Of a stretch of DNA of 38,174 nucleotides, positions 1 through 9,042 are shown piece by piece (positions within the stretch are counted from its first letter, which is position 1; each line of letters opens with the position of its first letter). The stretch lies in contig WFWT01000084.1 of NCBI GenBank assembly GCA_015490995.1, positions 1-38,174 of the forward strand, given 5' to 3'. Both the position numbers and the translations under genes were made by a program. Origin of the DNA: Anaerolineae bacterium. GTDB lineage: Bacteria > Chloroflexota > Anaerolineae > JAADDB01. The notes beneath the pieces are model-generated. The model worked only from the letters and a program-made list of their open reading frames with translations, had not been told where the DNA came from and searched no databases.

Positions 1-599
1 ACCCAGGATGGATCGCCTTCAAGACCGACCGGCGTGGTGTGGAAGAGGTGTGGGTTATGCGGCCGAATGGCTGTTGTGCCCGTCCGGTAGCGGACCCGGA
101 AAATTACGACACCATTCGCGCCAAACAGGCATACTCCCCGGACGGCAAATACCGCGTTTATCCCGAAGCCCCTCCTGGACAGACCGACATCGTCGACCTG
201 TACGTCTGGCGTTACGACGTGCCTCCCACCTGGAAACGGAAGTACCTACTGGTGGGCAACGGGTCCATCAATTACGATCCAGCCTGGTCTCCGGACGGCG
301 CCTGGATTGTGTTCGTATCCCAGGTCACCGGAAACGACGAAATCTGGAAGGTGAGCAGTGATTTCTTCAACCCGAAACCGCCTATCCAGCTCACCTTCAA
401 CACCTGGGAATGGGATAAAAGCCCTACTTGGTCACCGGACGGTCAGTACATCGCGTTCTGGTCCAACCGCGGAACCGGACGCAAACAAATATGGATAATG
501 GAAGCCGATGGCAGCAACCCTCGCAACATCAGTCGTAACAATTATAATGACTGGGACCCCGTGTGGCTATGGCCTGCTTACTTTGAGGATGGAGAATAA
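1..599 (+). CDS. TolB-like / PD40 beta-propeller protein, 5'-truncated
   Basis: The frame is open from the left edge (first codon at position 3) to TAA at 597-599, so only the C-terminal part (about 198 residues) is visible. The protein shows repeated propeller signatures: 'GWIAFKTDRRGVEEVWVM', 'PAWSPDGAWIVFVSQ' with 'NDEIW', and 'PTWSPDGQYIAFWSNR' with 'KQIWIMEADGSNPRNIS'. The S-P-D-G followed by a hydrophobic strand and an I-W-x-M strand is typical of TolB/WD40-like PD40 repeats. Such domains bind protein partners or glycans, often outside the membrane; the specific role cannot be told without the N-terminus. It sits 17 nt upstream of a TadA-type ATPase gene on the same strand and may belong to the same transcription unit, perhaps a pilus/secretion locus extending off the left edge. 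The GTG at 39 is an internal valine, not the start. Confidence 0.8.
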   Translation, partial: PGWIAFKTDRRGVEEVWVMRPNGCCARPVADPENYDTIRAKQAYSPDGKYRVYPEAPPGQTDIVDLYVWRYDVPPTWKRKYLLVGNGSINYDPAWSPDGAWIVFVSQVTGNDEIWKVSSDFFNPKPPIQLTFNTWEWDKSPTWSPDGQYIAFWSNRGTGRKQIWIMEADGSNPRNISRNNYNDWDPVWLWPAYFEDGE

Positions 600-616
600 G
601 GGAGGAGAAGCACATC

Positions 617-2014
617 ATGGGACTCTTCGACCGTAAGCGCAGCAAGTCAGCACCAACGGAATCCCCCCCTCCCACGATGCCGGTTCTGAGCCAGCCGGTA
701 AAAGAGGAACCGGCAGCCGAAACTCAGGAGTACACCTTCGAATTGCCCGCGTACTACGCCCACGTCCTGGAACAGGTCCAAGAGCGCCTGCTGGAGCAGC
801 GAGCAGACTTGCGTCTCGGAGAAGTGGACGTCGCCCAAAAGACCATTGCACCGTTACTGGACGAGGTGCTCGCGGCGGAGGGAATTCTTGTTTCCCGCCG
901 CGATAAAGAGCGCCTCCTCCGGATGTTGGCGGCGGACCTGGTGGGGTATGGGCCTATCCAGCCCCTGCTGGATGATCCAGACATCACAGAAGTGATGGTC
1001 AACGGCCCTTACGACATTTACATCGAAAAACGGGGAAAACTTTTGAAAGTGCCCATCCGCTTCCAGGACGAAGCGCACGTTATGCGCATCATTGAACGGA
1101 TCGTGGCTCCCCTCGGGCGTCGGGTGGACGAAAGTTCTCCCATGGCCGACGCGCGCCTTCCTGACGGTTCACGCGTGAACATAATCATCCCCCCCCTGGC
1201 CCTTAACGGCCCGTGCATCACCATCCGTAAGTTCTTCCGACGACGCCTTGACATGGACGACCTTATCCGGTTGGGTTCTGTAACCCGGGAATTCGCCATT
1301 TTCGCGGAGGCAGTCGTCAAGGCCCGGCTGAACATCATCGTTTCCGGTGGCACAGGTTCAGGAAAGACCACTCTCCTAAACATCCTCTCCGGTTTCATCC
1401 CCAACGACGAACGCATCGTCACCATCGAGGACGCAGCAGAACTTCAACTCCAACAGGAACACGTGGTCCGCTTGGAAGCGCGTCCTCCCAACATCGAAGG
1501 CAAAGGGGCTATCCGCATTCGCGACCTGGTGATTAACGCCCTGCGCATGCGGCCGGACCGCATTGTGGTAGGTGAGGTACGCGGTGGCGAAGCCCTGGAC
1601 ATGCTTCAGGCTATGAACACCGGTCATGATGGCTCTCTGACCACGCTCCACTCCAACGGGCCCCGAGATACGCTGGCCCGCTTGGAAACCATGGTCCTCA
1701 TGGCTGGCATGGACTTGCCCCTGCGCGCGATCCGACAGCAAATTGCCTCCGCGGTGGATCTGATCATCCACGTCTCCCGCCTTCGCGATGGGTCCCGCAA
1801 AGTGGTCGCAGTCAGTGAGGTAGTAGGTATGGAAGGGGACACCATCCTCTTACAGGACATCTTCCGCTTTGAGATTGAAGGTTTCCGGGAAGGAAAGGTC
1901 CTGGGCGAACTGCGTCCCACCGGTATTCGGCCACGGTTGGTGGAGCGTTTGGCCGAACACGACATTCACCTGCCCCCGGAAATCTTTGGCCTGCCGGTGA
2001 TAGGATCGCGATGA
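617..2014 (+). CDS. cpaF: CpaF/TadA-family secretion ATPase
   Basis: 465 residues, close to the usual CpaF/TadA length. An N-terminal variable, proline-rich stretch (about 1-40) is followed by the all-alpha and N2 domains and then the RecA-like ATPase core. Walker A is GGTGSGKTT at about residues 244-252. The Asp box/Walker B region is '[31 protein letters not shown]' in two halves (about 315-345), including the E-V-R-G-x-E and T-G-H-x-G-S motifs of type II/IV secretion ATPases. The family powers assembly of Tad/Flp pili or related type II secretion systems at the inner face of the membrane. ATG 617 has GGAGGAG about 8 nt upstream. The stop overlaps a 10-codon ATGA-coupled mini-frame (2011-2043) that I do not regard as a gene. 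No tadB/tadC genes follow here, so partner genes must lie left of the window or elsewhere. Confidence 0.93.
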   Translation: MGLFDRKRSKSAPTESPPPTMPVLSQPVKEEPAAETQEYTFELPAYYAHVLEQVQERLLEQRADLRLGEVDVAQKTIAPLLDEVLAAEGILVSRRDKERLLRMLAADLVGYGPIQPLLDDPDITEVMVNGPYDIYIEKRGKLLKVPIRFQDEAHVMRIIERIVAPLGRRVDESSPMADARLPDGSRVNIIIPPLALNGPCITIRKFFRRRLDMDDLIRLGSVTREFAIFAEAVVKARLNIIVSGGTGSGKTTLLNILSGFIPNDERIVTIEDAAELQLQQEHVVRLEARPPNIEGKGAIRIRDLVINALRMRPDRIVVGEVRGGEALDMLQAMNTGHDGSLTTLHSNGPRDTLARLETMVLMAGMDLPLRAIRQQIASAVDLIIHVSRLRDGSRKVVAVSEVVGMEGDTILLQDIFRFEIEGFREGKVLGELRPTGIRPRLVERLAEHDIHLPPEIFGLPVIGSR

Positions 2015-2057
2015 AGGCGCACCCCGTGGTACCCGGTGAGTGATGGGGGCATCGGCC

Positions 2058-2429
2058 ATGCGCACTGTACGCGTTTACAACGTAACCCGTCGCCGCGATC
2101 TGGCCACCCAATGCCGGGTAGCGGAAACGTTTTGGAGCCGCCTGAAGGGGCTTATCGGTCGACGGACGCTCGCCCCCGGTGAAGGGCTGCTCATCCGACC
2201 TTCACGCGGGGTACACATGTGGTTTATGCGCTTCCCCATTGACGTCCTTTACGTGGACAGGGAAGGACACGTGGTGGACGTGGACGAACATTTGCGCCCT
2301 TGGCGTATCGGACGGCCCCGGCTGCGAGCTCACTTCGTGGTGGAATTGCCCGCCGGCACCGTAGCTGCCACCGGCACCCAACCGGGCGATCGCATTGTCA
2401 TCCACGAGGCAGGTCCCCAGAAGGAATGA
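2058..2429 (+). CDS. DUF192 family protein
   Basis: About 123 residues from ATG 2058. GGGGG at 2045-2049 is a plausible ribosome site; GTG 2040 and ATG 2043 are alternatives adding 5-6 residues. Core motifs of DUF192 are clear: 'RLKGLIGR' near the N-terminus, 'GLLIRP' followed by 'GVHMWFMRFPIDVLYVD', then 'DVDEHLRPWR' and a C-terminal 'VELPAGTV' strand with 'GDRI'. The family is a small beta-rich fold of unknown function. DUF192 genes are often found beside Tad/Flp pilus or septum-associated genes, which fits its place 43 nt after the CpaF-like ATPase. It ends six bases from the convergent glycosyltransferase gene, with no room for a separate terminator. Confidence 0.85.
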   Translation: MRTVRVYNVTRRRDLATQCRVAETFWSRLKGLIGRRTLAPGEGLLIRPSRGVHMWFMRFPIDVLYVDREGHVVDVDEHLRPWRIGRPRLRAHFVVELPAGTVAATGTQPGDRIVIHEAGPQKE

Positions 2430-2435
2430 AGCCCG

Positions 2436-4058
2436 CTATTCTACCGTCTCGGTAGGCCCACATATGGCCGCGTCTCGCCGATGGAGAAAGAAGATATACC
2501 CGCGCCGCGGTTTCGGGTAATCGGTGGGCACTACCACGGGCAACGGATAGAACACGTAAGCCTCCCGTACCGCCGGAGAACGCCATATCACCTGGGGCGG
2601 CATCCAGGAGCGAAGGGTGAACTCCGGTGTAGGATATACCCGTGTGTCCAGCTGGATCCATTCCGGTCGTTGGGACACCACATGCTCGATGTCCAACCGC
2701 GCGTGACCTGGATCCCACTCCCCTTTCCAGAGGATAGGAGGGGAGAAGGCAATGTGGGGCTCTGTTAAGCCCAGCATATCGATGACACGGTACTCATCGT
2801 TTAGATAAGCTGTCGCACCGATGGCGATGAGGGCCATCGTATCCCCGGGACACAAGCGTTCCCGCAGGGCCAGTCCCTGTGCGTACTGAGGTGCCTGCAT
2901 GGGCTCTACCAATCGCAGGGGACGCCATAAGCGATAAGGGTGTTGGGCCAAGTAACGCCAGGAAGGTGCTCCTACGGTGAGGAAAACCAGCCCGATCATT
3001 CCCCAACGCCACAGCATCCCCCGCGAGGGGCGCACTACCGTCATCCACCCTACCATGCCGAGCGTGCCCAGCACACCCAAGAACGGCCAAAGGGGCACCA
3101 GCAAACGCCAGTGAGGCATCCAATCCCCACCGGCCACGATCACTCGGCCTATCAACAACGCACTTACTGCGACCAGGTATCCGATGCTCCACCGCCGATA
3201 TATCCCCCATCCCACGGCGGTCCACACCAACAACACCACGACACCAGGCTGGCGCAGAAAATCCGCTACGTACTGCCACCCGGCCAGCCAAGTCGGCCAC
3301 CCCACCCCCAGCTTGGCGTAGTAGGTCATGGGCAAGGGCCATCCAAAGTACGCCCAACGGGCCACGTAGAAAGGCCCAAAAACAAGCCCAAATGCGCATA
3401 CCAAGCGCCCGGCGATGGTCACCACCTGAGACCACGACCTATGCCGTACCCATCGAGCGCCCAAGATCACGGCCAGCCAGGTCAGAGCAAAGAAGAGCGC
3501 GCCGTCCAATCGGGCCATGCCCAACATTCCATAAGCCCATCCCACCCATAACCACCCTTTGTCGTGCTCCCAGGCACGCAGGGTCAGAACCACTGCTCCC
3601 AACAGTACCAAGGTGAAGAGCACAATGTCCATGCCCGCGGCAGTCCAAAACGCCATGCCCGGCGCGGTTGCTACAATGAGTGGCGGTATCCATTGCCATC
3701 TTGGAAGGGCATAAGAGGGTAAAACATATCCGGCAAGGATGTAAGTGATACCCAGTACCCCGAGCCCCAACCCCAGGTTTACCAGGGTGGTCCACAACAG
3801 GGCCTCTACCTTTAACAGAAACCCCAACGCTAACAGGGCGGTGTATAACAAGCTGCTGACCCCCTCTACCGGCGGCTCACCCAGGTTCCACACCAGCCCA
3901 TAGCCCATCGCCCAGTGACGGGCGTACCGGAGGAAAATGAACGTATCATCCACCAGGGCCACCCCTGTGCCGTAGATACGGTACACGTGGAGGAGGTAAA
4001 GGGCCAAGACGGCCAGGGGAAACGTCCAACGAAGTTTCCTCAGCTCACGTGTTATCAT
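2436..4058 (-). CDS. GT-C superfamily membrane glycosyltransferase-like protein
   Basis: 540 residues with about ten hydrophobic segments and a soluble C-terminal domain (about 400-540). After the first membrane segment comes 'VDDTFIFLRYARHWAMGYG' and 'NLGEPPVEGVSSLLYTAL'. The D-D-x-F/Y-I-x-x-R-Y-A-R pattern in the first periplasmic loop, followed by E-G-x-S/T-x-x-L, is characteristic of GT-C polyprenyl-phosphate-sugar-dependent glycosyltransferases such as the AftB-like arabinofuranosyltransferase group. In that family the paired aspartates are the catalytic/metal site. The acceptor and sugar cannot be predicted. Start ATG 4058 has GAGG about 10 nt upstream. It is a single gene, convergent with DUF192 and divergent from yjbQ. 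Confidence 0.75.
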   Translation of the reverse strand: MITRELRKLRWTFPLAVLALYLLHVYRIYGTGVALVDDTFIFLRYARHWAMGYGLVWNLGEPPVEGVSSLLYTALLALGFLLKVEALLWTTLVNLGLGLGVLGITYILAGYVLPSYALPRWQWIPPLIVATAPGMAFWTAAGMDIVLFTLVLLGAVVLTLRAWEHDKGWLWVGWAYGMLGMARLDGALFFALTWLAVILGARWVRHRSWSQVVTIAGRLVCAFGLVFGPFYVARWAYFGWPLPMTYYAKLGVGWPTWLAGWQYVADFLRQPGVVVLLVWTAVGWGIYRRWSIGYLVAVSALLIGRVIVAGGDWMPHWRLLVPLWPFLGVLGTLGMVGWMTVVRPSRGMLWRWGMIGLVFLTVGAPSWRYLAQHPYRLWRPLRLVEPMQAPQYAQGLALRERLCPGDTMALIAIGATAYLNDEYRVIDMLGLTEPHIAFSPPILWKGEWDPGHARLDIEHVVSQRPEWIQLDTRVYPTPEFTLRSWMPPQVIWRSPAVREAYVFYPLPVVVPTDYPKPRRGYIFFLHRRDAAICGPTETVE

Positions 4059-4190
4059 CCGTCCGTTACCTCATGTCCCATCCACGATGAAGCAATGCTA
4101 ATGGCCGTTCACCTGCGCCCTGCAAGACTGCGCCATTTCCGGTGGCAATATAGGCCACACACGCGTAACAGTTTGGGCCAGGTCCCGCGT

Positions 4191-4219
4191 TTGCGTGAAA
4201 ATACACCGCGTCCTGTAAT
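4191..4219 (+). promoter_or_regulatory. Candidate promoter for yjbQ-VOC unit
   Basis: TTGCGT at 4191-4196, a 17-nt spacer, and TGTAAT at 4214-4219 (5 of 6 matches to TATAAT). It lies 58 nt before the yjbQ start in the divergent intergenic region. The -35 match is weak, so this is a candidate only. Confidence 0.4.
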
Positions 4220-4276
4220 TTCACTTCCTTCACAGACGAGGATTAAAAGCACCAGTTGATACGCAGGAGGAAGGCC

Positions 4277-4696
4277 ATGCCTGTATATACCGGCCGTATT
4301 CACCTGGCCACCCGTGGCCACAGCGACATGCACGACATCACCGCGCGCGTCCAGGACATTGTCACACGGTCGGGATTGCACTCCGGTGTGGTCACCGTCT
4401 TCTGCCCGAGTTCCACCAGCGGTGTAACCACCATAGAGTATGAATCCGGGGCCCTGGCCGACCTGAAACGGCTCTTCGATGAAATCGCCGCGGAGGACCG
4501 ACCTTATCAACATAACCTGCGCTGGGGCGACGGCAACGGCCACGCTCACGTCCGGGCTGCCCTGCTGGGACCCTCCCTCAGCATTCCCTTTGTGGAAGGC
4601 CGTCTCATGCTGGGCACCTGGCAACAAATCACCTTTATTGACTTTGACAATCGGCCTCGCCAGCGAGAAATTATCGTCCAAGTGGTGGGAGAGTGA
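4277..4696 (+). CDS. yjbQ: YjbQ / UPF0047 family protein
   Basis: 139 residues, the normal size of the compact YjbQ beta-fold. Diagnostic motifs are 'DITARVQDIV', 'GVVTVFCPSSTSGVTTIEYE' and 'HNLRWGDGNGHAHVRAALLG', the last holding the conserved H-x(n)-D-x-N-G-H-x-H cluster, plus 'GTWQQITFIDFDNRPR' at the end. Members were annotated as secondary thiamine-phosphate synthase from complementation work; the physiological role is uncertain. ATG 4277 is preferred because AGGAGGAAGG ends just upstream; an in-frame TTG at 4256 would place that ribosome site inside the gene. It is followed 4 nt later by the VOC-domain gene, so the two are probably cotranscribed. Confidence 0.9.
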   Translation: MPVYTGRIHLATRGHSDMHDITARVQDIVTRSGLHSGVVTVFCPSSTSGVTTIEYESGALADLKRLFDEIAAEDRPYQHNLRWGDGNGHAHVRAALLGPSLSIPFVEGRLMLGTWQQITFIDFDNRPRQREIIVQVVGE

Positions 4697-4700
4697 TCTT

Positions 4701-5405
4701 GTGCGCGTCACAGGGCTGATCCTTTGGGCGCAAGAGGTCCCCTCGGTGTTAACATGGTACGAACAAATACTGGGATTGCCCGTCAAGAATGGGGCGATCA
4801 TCCTGCCGGACGGCATTCGTTTTCTCTGGCAGGAGAACAGGCCGTCATGTCCTACACGTGGTCCCCACGGTGTGGTACCCGCCCTTGAGGTCGACGACAT
4901 CGCCCAAGCTAAGGCATGGCTGCGCGCGGTAGAGCGCCCCATTGTGTTTGAGGAAATCATTCCCGGCCTGGCACGTCTCACATTTTTAGATCCAGCAGGC
5001 ATTCCCATCGATTTGGTCCAGGTGCTAGAGGTCCAGCGCTGGCAACGGGGACAACAGATCCCATTGGGGACAGCACAGCACCCCCCGGTCATTTCCGGTC
5101 TGTTTGAGATTTCCGTGTACGTCGAGAACATCCGCAACGCCCTCGCGTTTTACCGGGATGTCCTGCACCTTGAAACGGGGCTCACGTACTTTGCCCACTA
5201 TCACCTGTTGTTCACTAACGTGCCCTTGGTCCTCCGCCCTACATGGCACCGGTGTCCCCAACAAGCGCCCCATACACCGGCCCTGCTAATCCAAGGTGTT
5301 TATCACTGTCCCGCCGAGTACCGTCTTTCTCCGCCCTTTGCCCCCACCCAGCTCGCGTGCTGGGACGGCGAACACACGTGGATTTTTTGGGAAGACGGAA
5401 CATGA
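4701..5405 (+). CDS. Tandem VOC (glyoxalase/dioxygenase-like) domain protein
   Basis: About 234 residues from GTG 4701, four bases after the yjbQ stop. Two vicinal-oxygen-chelate modules are visible. The first (about 1-110) reads 'LILWAQEVPSVLTWYEQILGLPV' and ends 'LTFLDPAGIPIDLVQV'. The second (about 130-234) reads 'ISVYVENIRNALAFYRDVLHLETG' and ends with a truncated-looking 'TWIFWEDGT'. The strand-helix-strand with F/W-Y-x-x-x-L-x-L is typical. The metal-ligand positions are not obviously the His/Glu set of glyoxalase I, so the substrate is unknown. The frame stays open well upstream (to 4479), but that part overlaps yjbQ and its composition is that of a shadow, so the GTG is taken as the start. 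Confidence 0.75.
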   Translation: MRVTGLILWAQEVPSVLTWYEQILGLPVKNGAIILPDGIRFLWQENRPSCPTRGPHGVVPALEVDDIAQAKAWLRAVERPIVFEEIIPGLARLTFLDPAGIPIDLVQVLEVQRWQRGQQIPLGTAQHPPVISGLFEISVYVENIRNALAFYRDVLHLETGLTYFAHYHLLFTNVPLVLRPTWHRCPQQAPHTPALLIQGVYHCPAEYRLSPPFAPTQLACWDGEHTWIFWEDGT

Positions 5406-5462
5406 ACAGCGTCTACCCACACCAGGCCCAAGGCAAAAGGCCCCCTTCTCTGAAGTGGGTGT

Positions 5463-6158
5463 TCAGGCAGGAGGAAAATCATGCCGCTTCACCGGGGGAC
5501 ATCGGTCGATGATGTTCCACGTTCCGTCCGCGCCATCCCAGTAGCCCAGGGGTTGAGGAGGGCCGTCGTATCCCAAACGAGCCCACATGCGGGGATGAGT
5601 GTACACCGCGGCCAGCACATCATCCCGCACTCTGTCGAAGAAGAACACGCCTGTTCCCAGGCCTACCAGTTGGGTCATCAACCTATCCCAGTAACGCCAG
5701 GCTCGGTCCAGCACGTTAACCGCGGGGCGTCGCAGCTGTCGACCGACTCGTTCAATCTCTTCCAACAGTGCTATCTGCTCTGCCACCGAAAGGGAAACGA
5801 ACGTCCGTCCTGGTCCAAACATGACAGCCGCCGCCTCATCCAGCCAACGGAGGCCACGACGGTACTGTGTCAATTGGTGAGCGTCCTGCATAAGCCAGTA
5901 CTCAATGCGGTCCGCCACTCCTAAGTCAGTCGCGCCGGGGCCCAGCTCATCCCGAGGCACGATGCGCTCGGCAAGCGCGACGAGGGTGGCGTACTCGTGT
6001 GTCGTCAGCACTCGGCTGGGCCGCCGACGCGGTGCCACCTGGACACTGTGCACCAGCCATCGACGCCAACCCAGCCGCCCCAGTGCCCCGGCCACCAGGG
6101 CGCCCAGCCCTACTCCCAGGGAACGCACCAAAAACTGCCGACGGGTTAACCCCCTCAC
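5463..6158 (-). CDS. Gluconate 2-dehydrogenase subunit 3-like protein with Tat signal
   Basis: 231 residues from GTG 6158, preceded by AGGAGGTGAACG. The N-terminus 'LTRRQFLVRSLGVG' followed by a hydrophobic stretch is a twin-arginine signal (R-R-x-F-L), so export in folded form is predicted. The mature part contains 'LTTHEYATLVALAERIVPRDE' and 'VADRIEYWLMQDAHQL', the hallmark of the gluconate 2-dehydrogenase subunit 3 family (PF13618), small partners of GMC-type or other membrane dehydrogenases. No large dehydrogenase subunit or cytochrome c subunit is next to it, so its partner must be elsewhere or lost. It is the last gene of a leftward run after the glycosyltransferase and epimerase genes, 10 nt after the epimerase stop. 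Confidence 0.75.
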   Translation of the reverse strand: MRGLTRRQFLVRSLGVGLGALVAGALGRLGWRRWLVHSVQVAPRRRPSRVLTTHEYATLVALAERIVPRDELGPGATDLGVADRIEYWLMQDAHQLTQYRRGLRWLDEAAAVMFGPGRTFVSLSVAEQIALLEEIERVGRQLRRPAVNVLDRAWRYWDRLMTQLVGLGTGVFFFDRVRDDVLAAVYTHPRMWARLGYDGPPQPLGYWDGADGTWNIIDRCPPVKRHDFPPA

Positions 6159-6168
6159 CGTTCACCTC

Positions 6169-7086
6169 CTAGCGGGAACGAAGTACATCCTCCAAGGCGC
6201 GTTCAACAGTAGGGAAACGGAACGTGTACCCCTCCGCCAACAGACGCCGCGGGACCGCTCGTTGCCCTTCCAACAACACATCCGCCATTTCACCGAAAAG
6301 GAGTCGCAAAGCCCCGCGCGGCACCCGCATCACCGCGGGCCTACCTACCGTCCGGGCAGCGACACGGATGAATTCCGCATTGCGTACCGGATGGGGCGCC
6401 GTCAGGTTATAGGGTCCGTGTGCTTCAGGCCGCTCCATCAAAAACCGAATAGCGCCTACCTCATCCGCAATGTGGATCCATGGAAACCACTGGCGGCCAC
6501 TGCCTAAAGGACCGGCCAGTCCGAGCATCAGGGGAAAACGCATGGACGCCAACGCTCCACCTTCCCGGGAAAGCACAATGCCCGTGCGGATAATGACTCG
6601 CCGCACGCCCAACTCCTCCACAGCTGCCGAAGAGGCTTCCCACTCTTGGGCCACCTGCCCCAGAAAGTCGTTGCCCGGCGGTGTCTCTTCGGTGACCTCC
6701 TCATCACCACAAGGACCGTAATACCCTACAGCCGAGGCCTGGACAAACACAGAGGGCCGCTGTTGGACCGAAGCCACCGCCTCGGCCAGAACCCGCCCCG
6801 CACTCACCCGGCTCTCCCGAATCCGACGTTTGCGCTCGGCGGTCCATCGACCGGCTGCAATGTTTTCACCCGCCAGATTCACAATAGCATCCGCCCATGC
6901 CACCCATGTCACCCACTCACCCTGCGTTCGGCCATCCCACTTCTCCAAACGCACAGAAGAGGGCAAACGCATACGGTGCCGTTCCGGAAAACGGCTCAAG
7001 ACCACGACCTCATGGTCATCCGCCACCAACGCCTCCGTCAAAGCCCGTCCGATCAACCCCGTTCCTCCCGCAATGAGTACTCGCAT
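6169..7086 (-). CDS. TIGR01777-type NAD(P)-dependent epimerase (YfcH-like)
   Basis: 305 residues from ATG 7086. The sequence AAGGAGGAAGGG lies directly upstream, while the longer frame to GTG 7104 would translate through that ribosome site. The extended-SDR Rossmann motif 'VLIAGGTGLIGRALTEAL' is at the N-terminus. 'DAIVNLAGENIAAGRWT' and 'SAVGYYGPCGDEEVTEETPPGNDFLGQVAQ' are highly diagnostic of the YfcH/SulA TIGR01777 family; the Y-x-x-x-K catalytic pair of classical SDRs is replaced as usual in this group. A C-terminal DUF1731-like helix ('VPRGALRLLFGEMADVLLEGQRAVP') is present. Function in this family is unsettled. It lies 30 nt after the GT39-like gene and 10 nt before the Tat protein gene. 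Confidence 0.9.
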   Translation of the reverse strand: MRVLIAGGTGLIGRALTEALVADDHEVVVLSRFPERHRMRLPSSVRLEKWDGRTQGEWVTWVAWADAIVNLAGENIAAGRWTAERKRRIRESRVSAGRVLAEAVASVQQRPSVFVQASAVGYYGPCGDEEVTEETPPGNDFLGQVAQEWEASSAAVEELGVRRVIIRTGIVLSREGGALASMRFPLMLGLAGPLGSGRQWFPWIHIADEVGAIRFLMERPEAHGPYNLTAPHPVRNAEFIRVAARTVGRPAVMRVPRGALRLLFGEMADVLLEGQRAVPRRLLAEGYTFRFPTVERALEDVLRSR

Positions 7087-7116
7087 CCCTTCCTCCTTCG
7101 CCACGTACCTGCCAAG

Positions 7117-8820
7117 TCACTCCTGCCGGGCGAACACGTAAATTGCGGGATGGTCAAAGATCCGAAACGACAACTCGGCAGCATCGTCCACAATACGTAT
7201 TCCCATAAACTCAGGATACACTTTGAACACCCGTATCAACCGAAATCCCAGTTCCCCGTTGCGCAGCCGGGTGTAAAACTCATGTTCCGCCGGGAATTGT
7301 TCCGGCAACGCGAGAAAACGTTCCATCCACGTGTTGCTAATGATAATATAATCCACCCCTTCCAGCGAAGCGTACAGGCGCTGCCTTACCTGTTCCGGAT
7401 CACGCGGAGGGGGGTTGAAAAAACGGGGATCGGTCTCGGGCACCCCGCCATAGTGGTCCAACACCACAATCCGGTACTGAGAAAGACCGTAGCGTGTGGC
7501 CAGCTGGTTAAACTTTAGGGTCGCATCTCGTTCGACCAACAACGTGCTCCCGGGCGGGATCGACGCTTGAAGCCATGTCAACGCCTGTAAGCGCACATCT
7601 GGCTGACGATAAATGTTCATGTACGCCAACGCGTAAAAGGTACTGGTCAGCAAGGTAATGCCTATCAGGGCTCTTGCCAACCACCGCCGCACTGAAGGGT
7701 GATCTTCCCAAGCGGCCAACCACCGCGCAGCGAGCAACGCCAGAAAGGGCATCAACGGCAACATGTACCGCACGAACTTCACATACCACGCGCCGGCTAT
7801 CAGGCCATAAGGCACCACCCACATGAGTACATAAACGTCCGCTACCGAGCCACGCAGCGCCTGGACCAGGGCATAACCTAAACCCAGCAAACCCACCCCT
7901 TCCAGAACCGGTCCCAGCCCCCAGAACAACACGTTGGTTATGTGATACACGTAAGGCAAGGTATTCATAAAGTGGATAGTGTAGAGGGGTCGATACACAC
8001 CGCGGACAACACGGGCTTGCGTGATCAGGGAATAGTTCGCGGCATCACGCCAGTAATTGGCCGCGTCCACCACCGGCCAGGGGTTGAGCAAGAAAAAAAT
8101 TCCCAAAGCCACACTGCCGGTCCAGAGCAGCCCGGTAGCCAACGCGCGTGGAGATCTCGGTTGCCAACATTGCCTTTCCACCCGTCCCCAGCGGATGAGG
8201 TGTGCTACGGCCAGCGGGATCACTACCAGAGCTGCAGACAGCTTGGTCGCCAACAAGCAGCCCATCGCGACTCCAGTGGCGACATAATCGCGACGCCTGC
8301 CATATCGGAGAATTCCGGCCCCCAACGCCAACGTCAGCGTTGTCCAGAAAGTTAGGGGCGTGTCGGTAGTGTAAAAATGACTCTCCCGAATCGGGGAGAC
8401 GGCCACTGCCAGAAAAGCCGCCGCCATTAGACCAACCTTCACACCCCACAGGCGGCGCCCAAGCCAGTACAACACGGGTACCGTTAACGTCCCCAGCGTG
8501 GCGGAGATTAGCCGGCCCACCAACATGATGGGCACCGTGTCAATGCCCAGAGGATGGCCCAGCAAACCTATCAGCGCGTTTCCCAACCGCCACGGAAGCC
8601 ATAACATGTAGAACACCAGCGGACCATACGCGGAAACTTGGGGATTCCAGGAACCGCTTTCAACCCAGGCCTGATGGAGTTGTACCGTCTTGACCAGGAT
8701 CAGGGATTCGTCACCGTGAAACGAATACGGATATCCCCACCAGAACCCATAAAACCGAAAGGCGGCAGCTACTAACGTAACAATTAGCACTGCCCAGATT
8801 TCTCGAGACCTCACCGTCAT
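7117..8820 (-). CDS. GT39-like (PMT/ArnT-type) membrane glycosyltransferase
   Basis: 567 residues with roughly ten membrane segments and a soluble C-terminal domain from about 430. The first extracytoplasmic loop has 'YPYSFHGDESLILVKTVQL': the G/H-D-E pair is the catalytic acidic motif of dolichyl/polyprenyl-phosphate-mannose-protein mannosyltransferase-like GT-C enzymes. 'SHFYTTDTPLTFWTTL' in the next loop is the second family hallmark. The acceptor (protein, lipid or envelope polymer) cannot be predicted. Start ATG 8820. It is the first gene of a leftward three-gene run with the TIGR01777 epimerase and the Tat-exported protein. It is divergent from the tmRNA gene, with 222 nt between them. 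Confidence 0.82.
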   Translation of the reverse strand: MTVRSREIWAVLIVTLVAAAFRFYGFWWGYPYSFHGDESLILVKTVQLHQAWVESGSWNPQVSAYGPLVFYMLWLPWRLGNALIGLLGHPLGIDTVPIMLVGRLISATLGTLTVPVLYWLGRRLWGVKVGLMAAAFLAVAVSPIRESHFYTTDTPLTFWTTLTLALGAGILRYGRRRDYVATGVAMGCLLATKLSAALVVIPLAVAHLIRWGRVERQCWQPRSPRALATGLLWTGSVALGIFFLLNPWPVVDAANYWRDAANYSLITQARVVRGVYRPLYTIHFMNTLPYVYHITNVLFWGLGPVLEGVGLLGLGYALVQALRGSVADVYVLMWVVPYGLIAGAWYVKFVRYMLPLMPFLALLAARWLAAWEDHPSVRRWLARALIGITLLTSTFYALAYMNIYRQPDVRLQALTWLQASIPPGSTLLVERDATLKFNQLATRYGLSQYRIVVLDHYGGVPETDPRFFNPPPRDPEQVRQRLYASLEGVDYIIISNTWMERFLALPEQFPAEHEFYTRLRNGELGFRLIRVFKVYPEFMGIRIVDDAAELSFRIFDHPAIYVFARQE

Positions 8821-9001
8821 GACCTGACCTTCAGTACGACCGTTCCTCCTGTTATGACCGGTTATGCTACCACCTTCACCTCTGAACCCACACGAGGAAA
8901 CTTCACCGTTGCTGCCATACTTGCCTAGAGCGAAAGCATGCTAGCACATCTCCCTTGCCCTGACAATTGGAGAACCACGTGCCAGAGGGCACCAAACCGA
9001 T

Positions 9002-9030
9002 TTGCCGGCCCGTGGCGTAGCGAATATAAT
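9002..9030 (+). promoter_or_regulatory. Promoter of the tmRNA gene
   Basis: TTGCCG at 9002-9007, a 17-nt spacer and a perfect TATAAT at 9025-9030. The mature tmRNA 5' end begins 13 nt after the -10 box, consistent with a short leader removed by RNase P. Confidence 0.75.
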
Positions 9031-9042
9031 GGAGATGAACGT

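Noticed and set aside
2011-2043. 10-codon mini-frame overlapping the cpaF stop
   Set aside because: Too short, no conservation evidence, and likely chance ATGA overlap.
4479-4700. N-terminal extension of the VOC-domain frame
   Set aside because: It overlaps yjbQ in another frame, and the VOC fold begins right after GTG 4701.
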